From the NCBI RefSeq assembly GCF_036662795.1, contig NZ_JBAFWZ010000048.1, positions 1 to 9,587 on the forward strand: 9,587 nucleotides of DNA, in the 5' to 3' direction. Positions 6,054 through 9,587 of the stretch are shown piece by piece. Position 1 is the stretch's first letter, and every line of letters starts with the position of its first letter. The stretch comes from Lysinibacillus_B sp036662795. GTDB lineage: Bacteria > Bacillota > Bacilli > Bacillales_A > Planococcaceae. Below the pieces are notes generated by a model. It was not told the origin of the DNA. It saw only the letters and a program-made list of their open reading frames with translations, and made no database searches. Made by a program: the position numbers and the translations under genes.

Positions 6054-7873
6054 AGTTTCTTGAAAAACCTTTTGGCTACGAACGTGTGCTAACGAAGGAA
6101 GACTTAAAGGGTTCTGGTAAAAAAGCGAAGGGCCCTCGAGCAAGAAATTGGAGGACCACGCTCGGTCGAATTTGGAAAATTGTTGATGAGCAGCGTGCAT
6201 TACTTGTGACAGTGCTCCTAATGGTCGTGCTAAGCTCTGCTCTTTCGTTAATTGGTCCATTTTTAGTTGGGCGAATCATTGACGACTATATTGTGATAGG
6301 TAAGTTCCATGGCATGCTTGAGCCAATTTTTATACTAATTGGGATTTACATTGCGCTATCGATTTCGTTATTCCAGCAAAATTACTGGATGATCGGCATT
6401 GCGCAGCAAACAGTCTATAATATGCGAACGGGCGTATTTCAAAAGCTTTTGATGCTTCCTGTCTCGTATTTTGATAAGCGTCAGCACGGGGAGCTAATGA
6501 GCCGAGCAACGAATGATATCGAAACGGTCAGCTCTACATTGAACAGTGCCTTTATTCAAGTGTTTTCAAGTGTGCTGACTTTAACAGGTACAGTCCTTGT
6601 GATGCTGTATTTAAGTCCATTGTTAACGATGCTAACGATGCTCATTATTCCACTTATGTTTATGGCGATGCGCTGGATAACACGCCGTACGAGCAAGCTG
6701 TTTAAGGAGCAGCAGGCAGCGGTCGGCGCTTTAAATGGAATGATTGAAGAAACGATTTCTGGTCAACGAGTAGTCAAGGCATTTTCTCAGGAAGAGCGTG
6801 TACTAGCGGAATTCCGTGAGAAAAGTGCAAGGCTACGCCGAACAGGCTTTTGGGCCCTATCGTATTCTGGCTATATTCCAAAAGTAATGAACGGTCTGAA
6901 TAATATGAGCTTTGCCATTGTGGCAGGAATCGGTGGATTACTTGCATTAAAGGGCCATGTATCGATTGGGACAATTGTAATTTTCACTGAATATGCACGT
7001 CAATTTACACGACCATTAAACGATTTAGCTAATCAATTTAATACGGTGCTATCTGCTATTGCGGGCGCCGAACGAGTTTTTGCGGTGATGGATGAGCCGG
7101 CTGAAGAGGATAATGGAGCAAAGGATGTTAAGCTGCGAGGCGAGGTAGCATTTCGTGATGTATCGTTCCAATACGAGCAGGAGGAAGGCGCCTACATACT
7201 ACGCAATGTTAGCTTTCATGTGGAGCCAGGACAAACAGTTGCATTGGTGGGAGCAACGGGTGCAGGGAAGACGACGATTATGCAGCTGATTGCAAGGTTT
7301 TATGATGTTGGAGGTGGACGTGTAGAATTTGATGGGCGCGATGTCCGCGAAATTTCCAGAGAATCCCTGCGTAGTCAGATGGCGTTCGTCTTACAGGACC
7401 CATTTCTATTTGAAGCCACGGTGTATGATAATATCCGTTACGGCAAGCTAGATGCAACGGACGAAGAGGTAGAGGCGGCAGCGAAAAAAGCAAATGCCCT
7501 TGATTTTATTATGAAGCTTCCAGAAGGCTATCGAACTATTTTAACAGCGGACGGCAGCGAAATTTCACAGGGACAAAAGCAGCTGCTATCGATTGCCCGT
7601 GCGTTAGTCGCCGATCCTGTCATTTTACTATTAGATGAAGCAACGAGCTCTATCGATACCGTAACAGAAATGAAAATCCAAGAGGCGCTTGAGGTGCTCA
7701 TGGAGAACCGAACAAGCTTTGTCATCGCCCACCGGTTAAATACAGTCCGCAATGCCGACATCGTGTTTGTTATGCAAAAGGGTGAGCTAGTTGAAGCTGG
7801 CCCTCAAGCGGAGTTACTCTCAAGTGACGGCATTTATGCAAGCATGGTGATGGCCGGAAATGAAGTGCTGTAG
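6050..7873 (+). CDS. yfiC: Heterodimeric ABC exporter, catalytic-site subunit YfiC
   Basis: This 607-residue half-transporter is the partner of YfiB. A basic N-terminal extension (about 1-45, rich in Lys/Arg) precedes the six-helix membrane domain (about 48-330) and the ATPase domain (about 364-600). Walker A is GATGAGKT (401-408), the Q-loop is Q449, Walker B ends LLLDE with catalytic E530, the D-loop is SSID (533-536) and the switch His is H561 in IAHRL. The signature is ISQGQ (505-509) rather than LSGGQ. In the head-to-tail dimer, YfiC's intact Walker A/B and His face YfiB's good LSGGQ, forming the hydrolysing site. YfiC's altered signature faces YfiB's altered Walker B and switch, forming the degenerate site. 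The start overlaps the yfiB stop (ATGA) and has AGGAGG at 6034-6039. A terminator follows 8 bases after the stop. Exporter identity is firm; the substrate is unknown. Confidence 0.94.
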   Translation: MKFLEKPFGYERVLTKEDLKGSGKKAKGPRARNWRTTLGRIWKIVDEQRALLVTVLLMVVLSSALSLIGPFLVGRIIDDYIVIGKFHGMLEPIFILIGIYIALSISLFQQNYWMIGIAQQTVYNMRTGVFQKLLMLPVSYFDKRQHGELMSRATNDIETVSSTLNSAFIQVFSSVLTLTGTVLVMLYLSPLLTMLTMLIIPLMFMAMRWITRRTSKLFKEQQAAVGALNGMIEETISGQRVVKAFSQEERVLAEFREKSARLRRTGFWALSYSGYIPKVMNGLNNMSFAIVAGIGGLLALKGHVSIGTIVIFTEYARQFTRPLNDLANQFNTVLSAIAGAERVFAVMDEPAEEDNGAKDVKLRGEVAFRDVSFQYEQEEGAYILRNVSFHVEPGQTVALVGATGAGKTTIMQLIARFYDVGGGRVEFDGRDVREISRESLRSQMAFVLQDPFLFEATVYDNIRYGKLDATDEEVEAAAKKANALDFIMKLPEGYRTILTADGSEISQGQKQLLSIARALVADPVILLLDEATSSIDTVTEMKIQEALEVLMENRTSFVIAHRLNTVRNADIVFVMQKGELVEAGPQAELLSSDGIYASMVMAGNEVL

Positions 7874-7881
7874 GTTGTTTG

Positions 7882-7918
7882 AAAGTGTGTCCCCGGGTAG
7901 TGGGGGATGCACTTTTTT
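7882..7918 (+). terminator. Rho-independent terminator of yfiB-yfiC
   Basis: AAAGTGTGTCCCC (7882-7894) pairs with GGGGATGCACTTT (7903-7915), including two G-U pairs, around the loop GGGTAGTG. The run of six T's at 7913-7918 follows in the + direction. On the minus strand the sequence after the stem is not a T-run, so this should act mainly on the ABC operon. Confidence 0.85.
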
Positions 7919-7921
7919 GCA

Positions 7922-7996
7922 CTAAATAATCATTTTTAAATAATAATCTAAAACGACCTTGTCTGGAGGACTAATGGTTTTGGGAAGTTCGTTTAG
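7922..7996 (-). pseudogene. Stranded C-terminal tail of the Nudix gene, beyond an in-frame amber codon
   Basis: Directly past the TAG at 7999-7997, the same minus-strand frame stays open for 24 codons to a second TAG at 7924-7922. It reads LNELPKTISPPDK and ends with an aromatic, hydrophobic helix-like stretch (VVLDYYLKMII). The pattern FF-x-LNELP-x-x-ISPPDK is the usual end of this Nudix subfamily, so these codons are the original C-terminus cut off by a nonsense change. With the amber position counted the intact product would be 149 residues, normal for the family. Confidence 0.8.
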
Positions 7997-8371
7997 CTAG
8001 AAAAACTGTAATTCAACTGCTTCTTCTCTATCGTGTTTAAGAAATCCAGTATAGGCATTACAAACATAGGCAGCTAATACATTATATACTTCATCTCCAT
8101 GTGGATACTTGTAGTAAAATTCTTCACCAGAAAATACGTGCAGGAGTTCTAAGGCCTCTGGTGTTAAACCACTCTCTTCCTGCATTTCTCTAATAGCCAC
8201 TTCTTCAAGTGATTCACCTAATTCCATCGAGCCACCCATAAGTCCCCAACAATGATTATCCTTTCTAAGCTGCAATAAGACGCTATTGTGATGAAGGATA
8301 ATAACGCAAGCGCCCACCATAATAAGTGGCTGAGTACCAAGCTTTTTCCGCAAATTCATTATGTACCCCAT
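7997..8371 (-). CDS. Nudix hydrolase, truncated by a premature amber stop
   Basis: This 124-residue product has an intact Nudix box, GSMELGESLEEVAIREMQEE followed by SGL (residues 47-69). It fits G-x5-E-x7-REU-x-EE-x-GU, including the metal-binding REMQEE. The N-terminal LRKKLGTQPLIMVGACVII is typical of Bacillales Nudix proteins that hydrolyse nucleoside diphosphate derivatives such as ADP-ribose or damaged nucleotides; the substrate cannot be read from the sequence. The frame stops at TAG (7999-7997) right after VELQFF, about 25 residues short of the family's usual end, and the missing tail is still encoded downstream. The catalytic box is untouched, but loss of the final helix may destabilise the fold, so it may be a recent pseudogene. 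The ATG at 8371-8369 has AGGAG at 8379-8383. A second in-frame ATG four codons later is less well placed. It is divergent from the GNAT gene. Confidence 0.85.
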   Translation of the reverse strand: MGYIMNLRKKLGTQPLIMVGACVIILHHNSVLLQLRKDNHCWGLMGGSMELGESLEEVAIREMQEESGLTPEALELLHVFSGEEFYYKYPHGDEVYNVLAAYVCNAYTGFLKHDREEAVELQFF

Positions 8372-8400
8372 AAATTCTCTCCTGTAGTTAGAATAAATTA

Positions 8401-8406
8401 ATTATA
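8401..8406 (-). promoter_or_regulatory. Probable -10 box for the Nudix gene
   Basis: Read on the minus strand this is a perfect TATAAT, about 30 bases before the start codon and just upstream of the AGGAGAG site (8383-8377). The -35 region at the correct spacing is a T-rich TTTTTC and matches poorly, so the promoter would be weak or activator-dependent. Confidence 0.4.
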
Positions 8407-8461
8407 CTTCTTTAAATGACCATGAAAAAAGGGAAATAAAAGTAAATATTGATAATCTCAG

Positions 8462-8491
8462 TTGCGGCTGCAGGGGGCATTGCTCTAAAAT
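8462..8491 (+). promoter_or_regulatory. Possible promoter for the GNAT gene
   Basis: TTGCGG (8462-8467) and TAAAAT (8486-8491) are separated by 18 bases, matching sigma-A boxes at three and five of six positions. The start point would be about 30 bases before the ATG. The match is modest. Confidence 0.3.
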
Positions 8492-8526
8492 AAGTACATA
8501 ATTTTAAGTGAAGTGGAGCGCGGTAC

Positions 8527-9402
8527 ATGAATTTTTCAATGATGACAGTATCGTTTCCGATTGATGAGGAAACGTATAACGAAATAAAGGCTCTTTGTGA
8601 GGAAAGTCGTATAGGAGATGGCGTATATTATCAAACGGTGCTGAACTTACCTGTAGCGCGTGACTACACAGCATTGGGATTTTTTGTATTAGTGTACGAT
8701 GATGAGGCGGAGAAATTAGTGGGCGTCGCAAGTGCCATTGATTTAATGGGCTTAAATACGTATGAATGGTCGATGCTAGTGGCACCGATGTACCGCCAAA
8801 TTGGAATTGGAGGTGCCCTATTGAATGTTCTGCGCGATGGACTAGAGGCGCGTGGAGCGGAGGGTGAGCTAGCTTTAGCAGTTCAAGGTGAAACATTCGG
8901 ACGTGCCTATTTGGAAAGTCGAAACTATAGCTACAGCTTTTCAGAGGCAACACTAGAAGCTAAGGCAGAAGAGATTAGGTTACGTGAGAATCTAATCATG
9001 CGTCCATTTCAAGTCATGGATACGGAGTCACTTGTTGCGATTTTTAGCGAAGCATTCGGTGATTTACGTGAGGAATCTCTAGAGTTGATCCAATTTAATT
9101 CAACGACAGAGGGGCTGCAGCTCTGGGTAGCGGACATGGACGGAAAGGTCGTTGGTACGGTAACATCTCGCAAGGAGGGCGATAGTCAGTGGGTGACTGC
9201 ATTAGCTGTTCATCCAAATATGGAAGGACAAGGGATCGGCACAGCCCTGCTGAATTGGGTAAAGCACATTGCATTCCAGGGCGGCGAGAAAATGGTTATG
9301 CTAGAGGTCGAAATTGAAAACGAACGCGCCTTATCTCTGTATAAAAGGGCCGGCTTTTTGAAGTCGATGCAAATTGATTATTTTGTTTATGGCGGTAGGT
9401 AG
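8527..9402 (+). CDS. Tandem GNAT-family N-acetyltransferase (two GNAT domains)
   Basis: This 291-residue soluble protein contains two GNAT domains. The N-terminal one (about 5-150) has an acetyl-CoA loop YRQIGIGGALL (89-99) after a LVAP strand. The C-terminal one (about 155-288) has ALAVHPNMEGQGIGTALL (225-242), which fits the Q/R-x-x-G-x-G/A motif, and a motif B, ENERALSLYKRAGF (264-277). Both pyrophosphate-binding loops look intact, but motif B is complete only in the second domain (the first has ETFGRAYLESRNY), so the second is the likelier catalytic unit. Tandem GNATs include mycothiol synthase MshD, but nothing here indicates that substrate; small amines, amino acids or antibiotics are all possible. 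The first ATG is chosen because GTGGAG (8513-8518) lies 8 bases upstream. An ATG-ATG pair four codons later lacks any site. Codon use is like that of its neighbours. No hairpin terminator follows. Confidence 0.85.
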   Translation: MNFSMMTVSFPIDEETYNEIKALCEESRIGDGVYYQTVLNLPVARDYTALGFFVLVYDDEAEKLVGVASAIDLMGLNTYEWSMLVAPMYRQIGIGGALLNVLRDGLEARGAEGELALAVQGETFGRAYLESRNYSYSFSEATLEAKAEEIRLRENLIMRPFQVMDTESLVAIFSEAFGDLREESLELIQFNSTTEGLQLWVADMDGKVVGTVTSRKEGDSQWVTALAVHPNMEGQGIGTALLNWVKHIAFQGGEKMVMLEVEIENERALSLYKRAGFLKSMQIDYFVYGGR

Positions 9403-9419
9403 TTTTTAAGTTTTTTCGT

Positions 9420-9453
9420 GTGGGTGAGTGGAGTTGGGAGGGGAGGGGGGCGG
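9420..9453 (+). other. G-rich, almost C-free tract with quadruplex potential
   Basis: From the GNAT stop to about 9450 the + strand is nearly all G and T, ending in GGGAGGGGAGGGGGGCGG (9436-9453). Three G-tracts of three or more are separated by single A's, and further G-tracts are available on either side. The sequence could form a G-quadruplex in DNA or in the GNAT transcript. It replaces the hairpin terminator that would be expected here. Confidence 0.5.
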
Positions 9454-9460
9454 TTTGATC

Positions 9461-9587
9461 GGATAGGGGTTGCTTTTGTGCGTATAGGGTGTTCGTTTTG
9501 TTCGGATAGGGTGTGCTTTTGTGCGTATGGGGGTTCGTTTTGTTCGGATAGGGTGTGCTTTTGTGCGTATGGGGGTTCGTTTTGTTC
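9461..9587. repeat. Tandem repeat array, 42-base unit built of two 21-base halves, reaching the right edge
   Basis: There are three consecutive copies: 9461-9503 (43 bases, diverged), 9504-9545 and 9546-9587 (42 bases each, identical). Each starts GGATAGGG and ends TTCGTTTTGTTC, and the last ends exactly at the window edge, so the array probably continues. Within a unit, the first 21 bases (GGATAGGGTG...TTTTGTGC) and the last 21 (GTATGGGGGT...TTTTGTTC) agree at 14 of 21 positions, so the basic period is 21. The + strand is G/T-rich with a G-tract every 21 bases or so. There is no dyad typical of a CRISPR or terminator. Confidence 0.9.

Noticed and set aside
8504..8953. 149-codon minus-strand open frame opposite the GNAT gene
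   Set aside because: It is the antisense of a clear GNAT domain, has a His/Leu/Pro-biased composition typical of shadows, and runs through the GNAT start region.
9461..9587. Repeat array as a CRISPR
   Set aside because: The copies are directly adjacent with no unique spacers between them.

Overview
The window looks like chromosomal DNA from a low-GC Gram-positive rod of the order Bacillales. The AT-rich intergenic sequence, the strong AAGGAGG-type ribosome binding sites and the closeness of the ABC pair to Bacillus subtilis YfiB/YfiC as I remember them all point that way. A Lysinibacillus/Solibacillus-like member of the Planococcaceae is my best guess, but no ribosomal or marker gene is present to fix the genus. 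Gene content is mostly housekeeping or accessory chromosomal. I see no insertion sequence, phage gene, tRNA, rRNA, CRISPR array or plasmid function.

Left part (1-1711): the 5' end of a leftward gene for a membrane-anchored extracytoplasmic protein runs off the left edge. Divergent from it is a two-gene operon (418-1671) encoding the two halves of a ThrE-type threonine/serine exporter, a YjjP-like protein followed by a YjjB-like protein. The operon ends in a hairpin terminator that it appears to share with the convergent gene on its right.

Centre-left (1709-3721): a leftward gene encodes a soluble PAS-PAS-GGDEF-EAL protein. Its GGDEF motif is degenerate (NENEF), while every EAL catalytic residue I can check is present, so it should be a sensor-controlled cyclic-di-GMP phosphodiesterase. 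It has a good sigma-A-type promoter with a short palindrome at the likely start site. A roughly 600-base AT-rich gap follows (3722-4328), which holds no clear gene but has an unexplained open frame at its right end.

Centre-right (4329-7918): two translationally coupled genes, yfiB and yfiC, encode a heterodimeric ABC exporter. YfiB carries the degenerate Walker B and switch residues and YfiC carries the degenerate signature, so one nucleotide site should be catalytic and the other not. A hairpin terminator follows.

Right part (7922-9587): a leftward Nudix hydrolase gene is interrupted by an in-frame amber codon, with the conserved C-terminal tail still readable beyond it. A divergent gene encodes a tandem two-domain GNAT acetyltransferase. 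The window ends in an almost C-free, G-rich stretch and a tandem array with a 42-base unit, itself two diverged 21-base halves, that reaches the right edge.

I did not find a convincing new multi-gene system. The most worthwhile points are the amber-interrupted Nudix gene, the G-rich 42-base tandem array, and the open frame upstream of yfiB.
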